From NCBI GenBank assembly GCA_028751875.1, contig CM054141.1:39983643-40047642 (forward strand): a stretch of DNA of 64,000 nt, given 5' to 3'. Position 1 is the stretch's first letter. Each line of letters opens with the position of its first letter. The notes beneath the pieces were generated by a model that did no database searches, was not told the DNA's origin, and saw only the letters and a list, made by a program, of their open reading frames with translations. Positions 10,819 through 24,122 of the stretch are shown piece after piece. The position numbers and the translations under genes are program-made. The DNA comes from Rapana venosa (taxonomy: Eukaryota > Mollusca > Gastropoda > Neogastropoda > Muricidae).

Positions 10819-10856
<38 letters not shown>

Positions 10857-10858
10857 CC
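10785..10858 (+). repeat. (CA)n followed by (CT)n compound microsatellite
   Basis: A short CA run at 10785-10800 passes directly into CT repeats to about 10857. Confidence 0.95.
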
Positions 10859-11059
10859 ACACTCGTTATTGTCTCCATTCCCCTTATGTCTGTAAAATAA
10901 ATATTATAAATAATTTAGTTCATGTTTATATAAGAAAGGGACGGGATAGCATCCTTGGCCAGATTACTTGCTTTTCCCTCGGTAAGGTTCAGCAGCACTG
11001 AATGTAGTTACGAAGTGAACGCGTGACCGTTTGCGCGCCTTGGCTTCATCAGTACAGTC

Positions 11060-11245
11060 CCCCAGTTTACCTAGCTGTAAATAGCCATCTTCCCTTTTTT
11101 AGGGTCAGGGAAGGTAAAGCAACAAGGGAGAGGAGATGGACGCCTCCTTCAAAAGACTGGCCCATGTAGAAGTTGAGGTTTCTGACATCTTGCCTCTCAA
11201 CGACCACTTAGGTTACAGGAACACCTTGACCATTACATTATATAA
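11060..11245 (+). mobile_element. SINE-D copy (body and 3' part)
   Basis: Landmarks are CTAGCTGTAAATAGCCATCT (about 11071), GGGAAGGTAAAGCAACAAGG (about 11109), GACTGGCCCATGTAGA, TTTCTGACATCTTGCCTC and AGGTTACAGGAACACCTTGA. The same order with closer wording occurs at 41457-41588, and the tail recurs at 43120-43155. No tRNA-like head is preserved here. Confidence 0.6.
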
Positions 11246-11800
11246 AATATCAGTAAAGCTGCATGAACTCAGCATTAACTGGATGTCGGTATAAAACGGA
11301 TCCAAATTGAAAAAAAAAAAACACCAACGAAATAGATGAACAATGACCCCCCTGAGTCTGTTTTCACTGGTCAGCAGTTATCTGCCCAAGAGTACGGATT
11401 AGACAGTTCAGAGCATGCTTGAATTTAAAAAAAAAAGGTTTCAAACCACCAAGGTATTACTGACGTTTTTGTTTTGTTTTAGAAATGTGATCCTGGTGAC
11501 GTCAGAGCGTACTTTCCTCTCCTTGTATCTACAGAGGCCAGTATAAAAGCATAGTTAGAGAAACACTAGCAGCGAAAATTCGTCTTAAAAAACACACACA
11601 ACAAAAATCCAACAGTATCAAAACTTAGGGGGTATGCTCTTAGCGAAAACATCAAATTTGTCCATGACCTGCAGGTAAATGGACTAAGCTCTGGTAAGTT
11701 ACTTTAAATGCGTTTCTTGTATTTCAAAAAGTCATCATGCTGGCTTGATTTGTTTCCGTCGGAGGGGGTGGGGGTCTGAAAACCAAGATATGAAAAGAAA
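11246..11800. other. Intergenic, no feature recognised
   Basis: AT-rich sequence with short A-runs and no gene seen. Confidence 0.5.
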
Positions 11801-11868
11801 TGGTGGTGGTATTGGTGGTGGTGGTGGTAGTGGTGGTGGTGGCGGTGGGGGTGATGGTAGTGGGGGTG
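11801..11868 (+). repeat. (GGT)n imperfect repeat, G-rich
   Basis: TGGTGGTGG-type triplets with several longer G-runs (GGGGG at about 11846 and 11862). It could form a G-quadruplex. It sits about 170 bp before the start of the pyrimidine-rich minisatellite arrays and has opposite strand composition. Confidence 0.85.
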
Positions 11869-12037
11869 CTGTAAGTGATGCTCCAGCAGACTGACAAAAA
11901 TGCTTGCTGACAAATCTTCAACTTTATAACATCAGCAAGTCATACAGTTGGGTTTTTTTCTCCTTTATTTTCGTGTTGTATATTTCGTCGTATTGTGTTT
12001 TCTTTCTACTTATCGCTATTTGTTTTTTTCTTCATCT

Positions 12038-15000
12038 CATTTGTAGCTTGTGTTTTCTTCCTCCTCTCCCCGGATGTTTGTGTTTTCCTCCTCTCTCTTG
12101 ATGTTTGTGTTTTCCTCCTCCTCTTTATTGATGTTTGCGTTTTCCTCCTCCACTTTATTGATGTTTGTGTTTTCTTCCTCCTCTCCGTGGATGTTTGTGT
12201 TTTCCTCCTCCTCCCCCTTGTTGTTTGTGTTTTCCTCCTCCCCCCTTGTTGTTTGTGTTTTCCTCCTCCTCCCCTTGTTGTTTGTGTTTTCCTCATTTTC
12301 CCCCTTGTTGTCTGTGTTTTCCTCCTCCTCTCTCTGGATGTTTGTGTTTTCCTCCTCCTCTTCCTTGTTATTTATGTTTTCCTCCTCCTCCTCCTTTATG
12401 TTTGCGTTTTCTCTCCTCCTCTCCCCTGGATGTTTGTGTTTTCTCCTCCTCCCCCTGGATGTTTGTGTTTTCCTCCTCCTTTTAGTTGATATTTGTGTTT
12501 CTTTCTCCTCTAACTTGATGTTTGTGTTTTCTTCCTCATCTCTCCTAATGTTTCTTTTCCTCCTACTCTCCCTTGATGTTTTGTATTTTCTTCCTCCTCT
12601 CCCTCAGTGTTTGTGTTTTCCTCCTCCTCTCTCTTGATGTTTGTGTTTTCTTCCTCATCTCCCTTCTATGTTTGTGTTTTCCTCCTCTTCTCATTGTTTG
12701 TTTTCATCCTCCTCTTCCTTGATGTTTATGTTTTCTTCCTTCTCTCGCTTGATGTGTGTGTGTGTGTTTCTCTCCTCCTCTCTTGTGTTTATGTTTTCAT
12801 CCTCCTCTTACTTGGTGTTTATGTTTTCATCCTCCTCTTACTTGGTGTTTGTGTTTTCATCCTCCTCTACCTTGATGTTTGTGTTTTTCCTCCTCTTTCT
12901 TGTTTTTTGGGCTTTCCTCCTCCTCTTCCTTGTTGTTTATGTTTTCTTCCTGCTCTCCCTCTTTGTTTGTGCTTTCCCCTCCTCTCATTTGATGTTTGTG
13001 TTTTCCTCCTCCTCTTACTTGATGTTTGCGTTTTCCTCCTCCTCTCCCTGTATGTTTGTGTTTTCATCCTCCTCTCAATGATGTTGTGTTTTTTCTCCTC
13101 CTCTCCCTGTATGTTTGTGTTTTCATCCTCCTCTAAATTGATGTTTGTGTTTTTCTCCTCCTCTCAATTGATGTTTGTGTTTTCCTTCTCATCTTACTTG
13201 ATGTTTGTGTTTTCCTCCTCCTCTCCCTTGATGTTTGTGTTTCCCTCCTCTCCCTTTATGTTTGTGTTTTCCCCCTCCTCCTCTCTCTTGATGTTTGTGT
13301 TTTCCTCTCCTCCTCCCCTTGATGTTTGTGTTTTCCTCCTCCTCCTCTCCTTAATGTTTGTGTTTTCCTCCTCCTCTTTTGATGTTTGTGTTTTACTCCT
13401 CCTCTCCTGGATGTTGTGTGTTTTCTTCCTCCTCTGTTCTTGATGTTTGTGTTTTCTTCCTCCTCTCTCTGATGTTTGTGTTTTCTTCTCTCTCTCTTGA
13501 TGTTTGTGTTTTCTTCCTCCTCTCCTTGATGTTTGTGTTTTCTTTCCTCCTCTCTCTAATTGTTTTCCTCTGCTCTTATTGAGTTGGCGTTTTCTCCTCC
13601 TCTACTTGATGTTTGTGTTTTCTTCTCGTCTCTCTTAGTTGTTTTCCTCCTGATATTTGTGTTTTTACTCTTCTCTTCTGATGTTTGTGTTTTCTTCCTC
13701 CTCTCGCTTGATGTTGTTGTTTTTCTTCCTCCTCTAACTTGATGTTTGCGTTTTCCTCCTCCTCTCCTTATGTTTGTGTTTTCCTCCTCTTTTCCTGAAT
13801 GTTTGTGTTTTTCCTCCTCCTCTTTCTGATGTTTTTGTGTTTTCCTTCCTCTCTTCCTTGTTTTTGTTTTCCTTCTCCTCTACTTGATGTTTGGTTTTCT
13901 TCCTCTCTTCCTTGTTGTTTGTTTTTCTTCTCCTCTTCCTTGTCGTTTTGTTTTCTTCTCCTCTTCCTTGGTGTTTATGTTTTCTCCTCTTCCTTGTTTA
14001 TGTTTTTCCTACTTCTCTTCTTTTATGTTTTCTTTCTCCTCTTCCCTTGTTAATGTTGCTATGTTTTCTCCTCCTCTCTTCTGTGTTTGTTGTTTTCCTC
14101 TCCTCTTCTTGATTTTGTGTTTTCTTCTCTCATTCCCTTTATGTTTGGGTTTTTCCTCCTCTTCCTTGATGTTTTTTGTTTTTCCTCTCTTCCTTGTTTG
14201 TTTTTTCTTCCTTCATCCTCCTTGATTGTTTGTTGTTTTCCTCCTCAACTTCTCTGCCATCGTGTTTTCTTTTCATCTCCTCTTATTTGTTTGTTTCTTC
14301 CCTCTCTCCTTTCTTTTGTGTTTTCTTCCCCATCCTCCTTATTTGTGTTTTCTTACTCATCCTCCTATTTGTGTGTTCTTACCTCATCCTCTTGCATTTG
14401 TGTTTTCTTCCTCTCCTCCTCTTTGTTGTTTCTTCCTCATCCTCTCATTTGTGTTTGTTTTTCTACCTCCTATTTGTTTTGCGTTTTCTACTCATCCTTC
14501 TTGTATTGTTTTCATTCCTCTCTCATTATTTTGTGTTTTCTCCTCCTCTCTCCTGTATTTGTGTTTTCTCCTCTCCTAATGATGTTTGTGTTTTCTCTCT
14601 CCTCTAAATTGTGTTTGTGTTTTCTTCTCATCTTACTTGCATTCTGTGTTTTCCTCCTCCTCTCTTGATTTTGTTTCCCTTCTCCCTTTGTTTGTTTTGT
14701 TTCCTCTCTCTGATGATGTTTTTTTCTCTCTCTCCTTGTTTTTGCTTTTCTCTCCATTTCTTAATGTTTGTTTTTTCCTTTTCTTACTTTTGTTTTTTTT
14801 GATTTTGGTTTCTTCCTCCTCTGTTTGATGTTTGTTTTTTCTTCCTCTTCTTGAATGTGTTGTGTTTTCTTCCTCTTCTCTTTGATGTTCTGTGTTTCTT
14901 CCTCCTCTCTCTTATGTTGTTTTCTCCTGCTCTTTATGATGTTGGTTTTCCTCCTCCTCTAACTTGATGTTTGTGTTTTTTCCTGTTCTTCTTATTTTGT

Positions 15001-15480
15001 TTTCTCCTGGTGATATTCTTTTTACTCTTCTCTTTCTAGATGTTTGGTTTTCTTCTCCTCTGCTTGATGTTTGTGTTTTCTTTCCTCTAACTTGATGTTT
15101 GGTGTTTCTCCTCTCCTAAGTTTGTTTTCCTCCTCTTTCCTCTGTTTGTGATTTTCTCTCCTCTTTCTTGATTTTTGTTTTCTTCCTCCTCTCCTGTGAT
15201 GTTTTGTTTTCCTTCTCCTCTTCATTGAGTTTGCGTTTTCTTCCTTCTCTTCCTTGTGTTTATGTTTTCTTTTCCTCTTCTTCGTTTATGTTTTTTTCTC
15301 TCTTCCTCTGGTGTTTATGTTTTCTTCTCTCTTCCTTTATGTTGTTTTTCTACTTCTCTCTTCTTTGTTTTGTTTTCTTTCTCCTCTCCTGTTATGGTTA
15401 TTTTTCCTCCTCCTCTTTCTTGAGTTTAGTTTTCCTCCTCCTCTTTCTTGATATTTATTCTTTCTTTCTCTCTTCCTAAT
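12038..15480 (+). repeat. 30 bp minisatellite array, subfamily GATGTTTGTGTTTTCC
   Basis: Units begin (C/T)TGATGTTTGTGTTTTCC and continue with TCCTCCTCTCCCT-type linker. They are mostly 27-30 bp. From 12038 to about 13800 the units are regular; from 13800 onward single-base losses and wider variation accumulate. The unit has no stop in most readings, which produces several overlapping open frames on both strands (for example, repeated VFSSSS on + and RRRKTQT on -). These are repeat artefacts, not genes. Confidence 0.95.
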
Positions 15481-17829
15481 TTTGCGTTTTTCTCTCTCCT
15501 CTTCCTTGTTGATTTTATGCTTTTTCCTCTCTCTCTGTTTATTTTTCATTCTCTTTATCTTCATCGTCTTCTTCCTTGTGTTTTGTTTTCTTCTCTTTTC
15601 CTTGCTATTTTATTGTCTTCCTCCTCTTCTCGTACTTCTCCTCTTCCTTGTTATTTTGTTTTCTTCCACTCATCTCTTGTTCTTTTGTGTTTTCTTCCCA
15701 TCCTCTCTTTTTGTTTTCTTCTCTTCCTGATTTGTTGTTCTTACTCATTCTCTTTGCCATTTGTGTTTTTTCCTTCTTAATTGTGTTTTCTTCTTTCTCT
15801 AATCTTGTTTTTTCTCTCATCTCCTATTTGTTTTTTTTACTTCTTTGCATTGTTTTCTTATCATCTCTTTGTGCTTTCTTCTCATCTCCTAGATGTTGGT
15901 TTTTTACTCATCACCAGTCGATGTTTGTTTTGTTCTCTCCTGCCGTATTTTGTTTCAATCTTCTGTATGTGTTTTTTTCCTCTTTTTTGTGTGTTTCTTA
16001 TCCCGCTTGTTTTCGTGTTCATTTGTGCATGTGATCTGACCTTTTTTTCTTGCTTGTGTTATTGCTTTTTCTGGCCCATATGACGATAATGGTTTTTGTT
16101 TTTCTTTCTTTGCTGTTATTGTTTCGTTATTTGCCATGTGATGTTTGTATTGTTTCTTCCTTCTCATCTTGTATTGTTGTTTTTATATTTTGACATTCTC
16201 TGTTTTTCTCTTCCCGCCTGTGATGGTTTTTCCTGTTATATGTTTGTTTCCTGCCGCTAAAATTATATTGATGTACGTCAGTGTTTTTTTTTAACTTTTC
16301 AAGTTGATGTTGTGTTATCTCCCTCTTACACGTTTGATGTTTGGTTTCTTCTTCCTCGCCATGTGATGTTTGATATTCGTTAACATGCTGAATGTGGTGG
16401 GAATTTTTCTTGCAAGTTATATCCCCTCTGCCAAGCGTGATTTTCTCCTTACCAGGTATATTTGTTTTCCTCCCTAGTTTCCATGTGCTGATTTGCTAAT
16501 TTTTTCTCTTTTCACTTGTGATGATGTGCTTTTTCTTCTCTTCATAGTGTGATATTTGCTTTTCTTTCTTCCAAAAAATTGTTTGATCTATTTTTATGTG
16601 AACTGCTATTTCCTTACCTATGTTGATTGCTCTTTTTCTCATCCATGTGCAATATTTGTTGTCTTCTCCATCTACGCCATAATTGGTCATTGTTTGTGGG
16701 GTTTCTTCCTCTCTTTATGTGATATTATCTTTCTGTTCTATTCCATCCACATAGGATATTGTTTTCCCTTCTCTTCTTCCTGAGTACATTATCTTTCTCT
16801 CTCTCTCTCTCTCATCTCCTTCTTTCATGATGATTTGTTTTCTTCTGACTTCCCATAATAACAATCAATACTCATCCTACTACATCATTCATCTAACATC
16901 CTCACTCCCTTCCATTTGTATTTGTTTTCAAATCTCTACGTCTAACTTCTGTAGTATTTGTTCTTACTCATTACTCTCTCGTGCATGGTGATAGTCCTTT
17001 CTCTCTTGGAAAATAAACTACCATCCAGGGATATATTGTTTTTGTACTACTACCTTTCCATGTAAATTTACATTCATTTGTACTCTTTCACATGGTTGAT
17101 TTCCTAACACATCTGATGGTTGTTTTTTTCATGATTAGCGTATTTTTACAATTTCTGTTAAGAAATTTACTCTTTCCTCCCCCCCTCCCCTCTCCTGTGT
17201 GAGCATTTCATCGACCTGTTTATGTCTATTTCTTTTCCTTGTCTACCAATAGCTTATTTTCCTTTCTTGCATTTATCCGGTGTTCTAATATTGCAATCTA
17301 AGTTTCTTTTCGTCTTCCCTCCTCCATTTGTTTTCTCCTCATCTGCCATTGATGATGTCTTTTTCTTCCTCTCTGCATTAGATTTTCTTCCTCCTCACCA
17401 TGTGATCTGTTCTCCCCACACGCCATTATGCTTGTTTCTCCTCCCCGCATGATGCTTTTTCTTCCATCCCCCCATTTATCTTGTTTCTCCTCTCCACCAT
17501 TTATGCTTGTTCTTTCTTCCTCCGCCTGTTATCTATTTCTTCCCCCTTACAATGTGTCCCTTTTTCTGTACTCCGTACCAATGTTATGCTTGTTTCTCTC
17601 CTTGCCATGGTTCGACTGCTTTTGTTTTCGTCCCTCTCAGGTGATGTTATGATTTATGTTGTGCTCGTCATGTTGATCACTTTGCTACTGCGATGTTGTG
17701 TGTTTGTTGGCTCCACTTGCTTGTTCTTCCTTCTAAATGATATTGTTTCTCCTTCCACACATGTTATTTTACTTTTTCGCACCTTGTTGATGTTTTTTTC
17801 ATTCTACAATTTATGTGTGTAATTTATTC
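15481..17829 (+). repeat. Decayed pyrimidine-rich minisatellite
   Basis: Continuation of the previous array with only scattered recognisable units (TTGTGTTTTCTTCC, TGATGTTTGTTTT). It is strongly T/C-biased on the + strand. A CT run lies at 16795-16812. No gene is seen. Confidence 0.75.
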
Positions 17830-20815
17830 TTTCACCAACTCCTAATGACATTTCGTTTTTACTCATGCTTTTGTTTTTTTTTGCTACCATATAGTGTTTC
17901 TATTCTCTCGAAAGTTGAAATGTTTTTCTTCATTCCTAATTGTCTCCTACCTCTCGATGCAATAGCATTAATTGGCATTACCTTCACTAAGAGTATCCGA
18001 TTACCTCAGTTACTTTTCTGCAGAACATAACAACCTAGGATCGTTTCAGTACGTTTTGAAATGTCTTTGGTTTAATCACGATTCAAATTTAAAATATCTC
18101 CGTTTGCCTATCCTACTAACCTACCATTTTCTGTTTTAATACAAAATTATTTAATCAGAGTTTATCAATATAAGCATCTGATCACCTTTGGCTATTGAGA
18201 ATCCTTTTCTTTGAGAAAAAAGCATAGGAGCCAAATATCACGTAGCACTACTTTTAAATTCTGCCTCTTCCCTAATCACATTGTGTCGAGCTCTTCCTTT
18301 TAAAAATTGTTCATTGGTTTCCCTTAAGATTAGCACATTTTTCTTGTGTACATAACACTCCTTGTTAGCCCTCTCTCCCCCATTTTGTCTGCATGACATG
18401 TCTGGTTATTCTTCTGCAACATTTCTTATTATTTTTTTATGATTTACGCGTTCTTTCAAAGAAGAAAATAAACCCATATGCGTCCCACATCCCCACCATG
18501 CTCAGCATCTTAAAATATGCTTTGTCTTTCTTTGCACAACACAATCAACACACACAGACAACACAACCTCTCTTCATTTATTCTCCTACATCCTCTTCCT
18601 TCGATCCTCAACTAGATTAACTTCTTACCAGTTAGAATTCTCCTCCACATCCTACTCTCGAAAATGATATTCTTGTCACTCTTGAACCATGGTTCAACTC
18701 GCTTTGTGCCACTTCACAGTGGTTAGATTAGTTTAGTGTCAGTGTTGATCAACCAATGTTAGCATGGGGGAGGGATGGTTGTCGGACAGTGAAGTCTCCT
18801 TTCTGAATGCAAATGACACAACAACCACAGAAACAAGGTATGCAAACCATTTTTCGCCCTGTAGATTTTTGCGCAATTACACAATTCTTTAGATAATTTA
18901 ATTATTCTCAACAAATCCAACATTACTTTTAGGTATGTTTGGGCATTTTGGTAACACAAGTTTCCAATTTTTCAGAAAGGAATGATTGCCTATTGAATTT
19001 GTTTAACTGTGTGCAATAATGTCATTTGCAAACCATTCATTGAGGATCTGATGTAAGTGTTCTGTTTTCACTGTTCTGCTTAAACATGGAACATATCCTG
19101 GCAGGTTTAGAATAAGTTATCTTTTTGGATACAAGATAAACTACAAATTATCTTTAATGGCCTCACAACATAACAAATGTTTGTCAATAAACACGTTCAA
19201 AATGAATGCTAGGAGTTTCACATAATCTTAATCCTTTGCTTTGGCGCTATCTTATTCAAAAACTCAGTGAGGCCATCATTTTAAACTTTAAAGCAACACT
19301 TAAAGTTTCTGCCTTCATTTGCAGAGATCATGATATATCCTTTAAAAGTTTTTTTCATTGTTTTCCCTAATGTTGCACCATTATTTTTGTTTACGGATTT
19401 TTGGTTAGCCAATTTTTCCAATTGTTCCTCTTTCTTAGGTTATTTGGGCATCATTGTTATGTTTTTTTTCTATTGCTCTTTTTCAAAGCAAAAAGCTAAC
19501 CAAAACACTCAAATCCAGTCAAACAGACTGACAAAAAAATTTTTAACGCCAATTCAAAACGTGTAAAAGATAACTGCTCTTCTTGTTCTCTTTTCATCTC
19601 GACAAATGTCCTAGTTTGACTTTCCAATAACACCTATTTTGAGATTGCTCTTCTCTTTCCCATCTCGCTGTTTTGCAGGATACATTTTTTTGTTTATTTT
19701 CTTTTCTATTTATGTGGGGACCTGCTTTTACGGAACAATGCAAAGAATGCTCTTTTTCTTAAAGAAATACAACAATCTCAATAACCAGAGAAATTATATT
19801 TTTTTCTTTGGCCAAACACAATTCTATCTGTTTTATTATTTTTAAAATACCTTTATTGATTTTGGCAATTTGCGCACATTTTCTGCCATGTGAAAATGAA
19901 GCATACCTCCGAAAATTATAGGATAACTATAAATGTCTGTACATTGTTTAGTGAAGTATAATCTGTGCAACTTCCTTCCTTTTGTAAATTAATTTAGAGT
20001 AATCAAAAGTTATACATTTTCAAAAACACCCAAATTAGTCCTGTAGAAAATGGCTTGTCATGCTTTTAACATTAATTTTGCGGTGATATAAACAGTCATG
20101 TCTCAAAATTTTTTTGCTGGTACAAGATGATCTTTGAATTTTGCAGGCCTGACTTATAACTCTTGGAAGACCCACCCATTTCTAAAAACCATCCCAACAG
20201 GTTGTGCCTATTCCTTCAATACTCCAAATTAAATGTTATTATCGTTCTCCGCTTCTGCTGCAATAATTGTGCTTAGATTACTATTGATTCAACCATCCCA
20301 TGTTGCCATCGCTTTATCATATTTCTGGTCCTCAATCTAGAACACTTTTCTCTTCTTCGATCAAAAGCTTTATGACATTTATCCAGTCTCAGACATTTAC
20401 GTTCAACTAACTTTTCTCTTTCTCTCAACTCGCCCTGCCTTCAACGCCAGATCATCACATGCCAAACCTCACCCTGTGTGGTGTGTTTTGTGTGTTCTGT
20501 GTAGTGCATGCATTTGATTTTGTTTAAGCTTTTAATAGTTTTGGCTGCATGACTGTGAGTATATGTTGAATGCAGCGCTCTGATTGCCTTTGCAGGTTAG
20601 TGCTTACTAAATTTATGTATTATTATTATCTTATTATAGAATTCATGTTTTCTCCACCATGTGACTTGAAAAATTAAATGCTATGCCTTGTGACCATGAC
20701 AGCTTGTATTAATTCCGGCTAATGCTGTGTCTGATTTTCAGTGACATGTAGAATTTATGGTCACATCACTCGTTCATGATTATTTTCAACCCCACCCAGA
20801 TTTGAGTCAAGCGAA
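17830..20815. other. Non-satellite island 1
   Basis: Mostly ordinary AT-rich sequence without the minisatellite core. It contains a TIR-bearing element at 18680-18830 (listed separately). No gene is recognisable. Confidence 0.7.
18680..18830 (+). mobile_element. Element E copy 1, probable short non-autonomous DNA transposon
   Basis: Shares GAACCATGGT, GTTAG, GTCAGTGTTGATCAACCA, GGGGGAGGGATGGTTG and CACAACAACCACAGA with the copy at 45075-45245 in the same order. Its ends (TTTGTGCCACTT and AAATGACACAACAA) are decayed versions of the inverted ends that are perfect in the other copy. Confidence 0.6.
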
Positions 20816-22290
20816 AAACGTTGTTTATCCTTCTACTTATGTTTCAACAGTTTATGTTCCTTTTCACCATGCCCTTTTCTTTGAATTGTTCACATGCTGA
20901 TATTTTTCTATTAACCGTTTATGTTTCTTCTCTGCTCCACCATGTTGATTGTCGTACTTCTTTACGCCATATGTTATGTTTTTTTCCTTCTCCCATGTTG
21001 ATGTTTATTTTCTTCCTGCAATGTTGATATTTAGTTCCTTTCCCCTAAGTAACATTTCCTTCTCGCTATGTGAAAGTTTATTTTCCTTCTCGTGTGTTAT
21101 GTTTATTTTCCTTCCCTCGCTATGTAATAGTTTATTTTCCTTCTCGCTTGTTGATGTTTATTTTCCTTCTCCACCATGTTGATGTTTATTTTCCTTCTCC
21201 ACCATGTTGATGTTTTTTTTCTTTCTCCGCCATGTTGATGTTTATTTTCTTTCTTTTAACTTTTCTTTTCCGCCATGTAAAGTTTATTTTCCTTCTCCGC
21301 CTGTTGATGTTAATTCTTCTTCATCGCCATGTTGATGTTTATTTTCCTTCTCCCCTGATGTAAGTTTTCCTTTTCCGCATGTGAAATGTTTATTTTCCTT
21401 TCCGCCATGTTGATGTTTATTTTCATTCTCCTATTAACATTTCCTTTTCGCTATGTAAAAGTTTATTTTCCTTCTCGCTTTTGATGTTTATTTTCTTCTC
21501 TGCCATGTTGATGTTTATTTCCATCTCCGCAATAAATTGTGTTTATTTTCCTTCTCCCATGTAATGTTTATTTTCCTTCTTCTGCATGTTGAAGTTTATT
21601 TTCCTTCTCCACGTATGTTGAGTTTATTCTTCTCTGCTAATGTTAAATGTTTATTTTACCTTCTCCATGTAATGTTTATTTCCTTTTCCACAATGTTGAT
21701 GTTTGTTTTCCTCATCTCGCCATGTTGATGTTTATTTTCCTTCTCCGCCATGTTGATGTTTATTTTCCTTCCTCCGCCATTGTGTTTTTTTTCCTTCCCC
21801 CATGTTGATGTTTATTTTCCTCTCCGCCATGTGTGTTTATTTTCCTTCTCGCCATGTTGATGTTTTTTTCCTTCTCCGCCATGTTGATGTTATTTTCCTT
21901 CTCCACCATGTGGATGTTTATTTTCCTTCCGCCTATGTTGATGTTTATTTTCTCTCCGCCATGTTGAGTGTTTTTTTCCTCCTCCGCCATGTTATTTTTT
22001 ATTCTTCTCCTCGATGTTGATGTTATTTCCTTCTCCGCCATGTTGATGGTTTTTTCTTCTCCACCATGCTGATGTTTTTTTTCCTTCTCCGCCATGTTGA
22101 TGTTTATTTTCCTTCTCCGCCATGTTGATGTTTATTTTCCTTCTCCAAAATGTTGATGTTTATGTTCCTTCTCCAAAATTCTGATTTTTTTTTCTTTCCC
22201 CACATGTTGTTGTTTATTTTCCTTCTCCTCCATGTTGAGATTTGTTTTCCTTCTCCGCCCTGTTGAAGAGTTCCTCTTCCGCCATTACAC
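20816..22290 (+). repeat. 28 bp minisatellite array, subfamily ending CTTCTCCGC
   Basis: Consensus unit starts CATGTTGATGTTTATTTTC and ends CTTCTCCGC, 28 bp. The first part (20816-21700) is patchy with many short deletions; 21700-22190 is regular. Direction matches all other arrays. Confidence 0.95.
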
Positions 22291-22357
22291 CGCTTACTTC
22301 TTTCGCGGTGATGTTCTCCCCTGCAACAGTGTCATTCTAGTAAATGACCAAAAAATA

Positions 22358-22622
22358 TTGATAGACAGATAAGATAGATTAGATAGATAGATAGATAGAT
22401 AGATAGACAGATAGATAGAGATAGAAGTAGAATGAAGAAGATAGATAGATAGATAGGTAGATGATAGATAGATAGATAGATAATCATTGATTGATGATCG
22501 AACGATCGATAGATAGATAGATAGATAGATAGACAATAGGTAGATAGGCAGATATATTTTTTTACTTGAGAGAGAGAGAGAGAGGGAGAAGAGAGAAGAT
22601 GAGCGAGTAGATCGAGACGAGA

Positions 22623-22655
<33 letters not shown>

Positions 22656-22656
22656 C
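22358..22656. repeat. (GATA)n and (GA)n microsatellites
   Basis: Imperfect GATA repeats occupy 22358-22553 and AGAG runs 22568-22656. Confidence 0.95.
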
Positions 22657-22861
22657 AGGGAACACTTAGCTAATGTGACATACATCTGCCTTAGACACAG
22701 TGAAAACATTGGGCTTAGGAGCTAATCATATAGCAAGGTGATTTTGGACATTTTTTTAACAGCAAATCAGAGTGGTCAGTATTAGGTGAAACTCAAGAGT
22801 ATATATAACACATACTATTAAGTTTCGTTTTTTCGATAAAGAAAATAAATGGATTTATAAT

Positions 22862-22904
<43 letters not shown>

Positions 22905-23005
22905 TATGGATTTTATATAGCTCTGAATCTTGTAAAGCAACAAATCAAAGCAATCAGATGACTTTTTTTTTTCTTGAGGATAATGGAATAAGCACTCATG
23001 TGCTT

Positions 23006-23008
<3 letters not shown>
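22862..23008 (-). mobile_element. SINE-B 3' part with (AAT)n tail, reverse orientation
   Basis: Read on the minus strand: GTGCTTATTCCATTATCCTC, a poly-A stretch, GCTTTGATTTGTTGCTTTAC, AAGATTCAGAGCTATATAAA, then (ATT)n at 22862-22903. This copy links the middle block of SINE-B to the CTATATAA tail and is the key to reconstructing the family. Confidence 0.8.

Positions 23009-23066
<58 letters not shown>
23009..23066. repeat. (CA)n then (TA)n microsatellite
   Basis: CA repeats at 23009-23035 pass directly into TA repeats to about 23066, abutting the SINE-B fragment. Confidence 0.95.
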
Positions 23067-23068
<2 letters not shown>

Positions 23069-24122
23069 CCCAAGTCAATGGACTCCTTAATGGAGACTAA
23101 TTGTGTGAACGCAGGATAGCTTCAAAAGAGCAGAGAACGCAAACAGAGGAAACAGAAAAATGTAGAGTAGATGAATTATCAGGTCAATGGCTCTTAATGG
23201 AGCATTGTGTGTGTGTGTTTCTGTTGTAGCGCACACAGGCCATTAGTCTTGTGTCGTAATCACATTGCTTCTTAAAGCGAAGTGCTTGCTTTCGTGTCAC
23301 CATGTGGTACAGATATGATAAAGCATGTGTCCCATAATATTTTTATTACACAGCGAGTGTGTGCCCGGGGTTTTTGCGTCGCGCATGGTTTGGCGTGGTG
23401 AAATGTGGTTAACGTGTGTGTTTGCTGTCCATGTGCAAACATCTGTAGCTCATGGTGTGAACTCACCTCTGTCACGAGTTTCTTACCTCCACCTCAAGAA
23501 CTTCACAATCATCCAAGTGTCCGTCATAATCAGGATGCTTGTACATGAGATGAAGTTCCTTTTGCAAAACTGCTGGCTTTGGCTTGGACACTGCAAATGA
23601 CACTGGACATCATAACTTTCAGAATCAAGAGAATTATTATGTAAACAAACCAAGATACTTTCCTTGTTAGAAAAGAACAAATATTCATTTTTTGGCTTTT
23701 TAAAACAAGCTTAACAAAGTTGTGCAGCTTATGACCATGCCTCTTACACACTACTGCTTGCTTGCGGGGCACACACAACACACACATGGTTGCCTATTAT
23801 TTTTTATACAACAAACTCTTCTTTCCACAAAAATTATATTGAAACACATATTATGTCAACAGGCGTAAAGTAACATCGTAACTTTGCCCAGTATAGCATC
23901 AACCACAAACGCAGACAGCAAATCTGTTTGCATTATTTGAATATAAAAAGAAGAAAAACAAGTGACCTATTTGTTTGCATAGTCCTTCGGATGGACTACC
24001 AAAACCAGTTTTCTGTGCAACTCATGCAACTGCATCCTTACCACAAGTCCCAAGATTGCTTTCAGCAGAGTCCAACATGTAGATGCTGTATCAGCGGATG
24101 ACAATTATAATTTTTATTTATT

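Noticed and set aside
23985..24070. Additional SINE-B body at CCTTCGGATGGACTACC
   Set aside because: Only the first dozen bases resemble the GGATGAGAC block; the following sequence does not match the family order.
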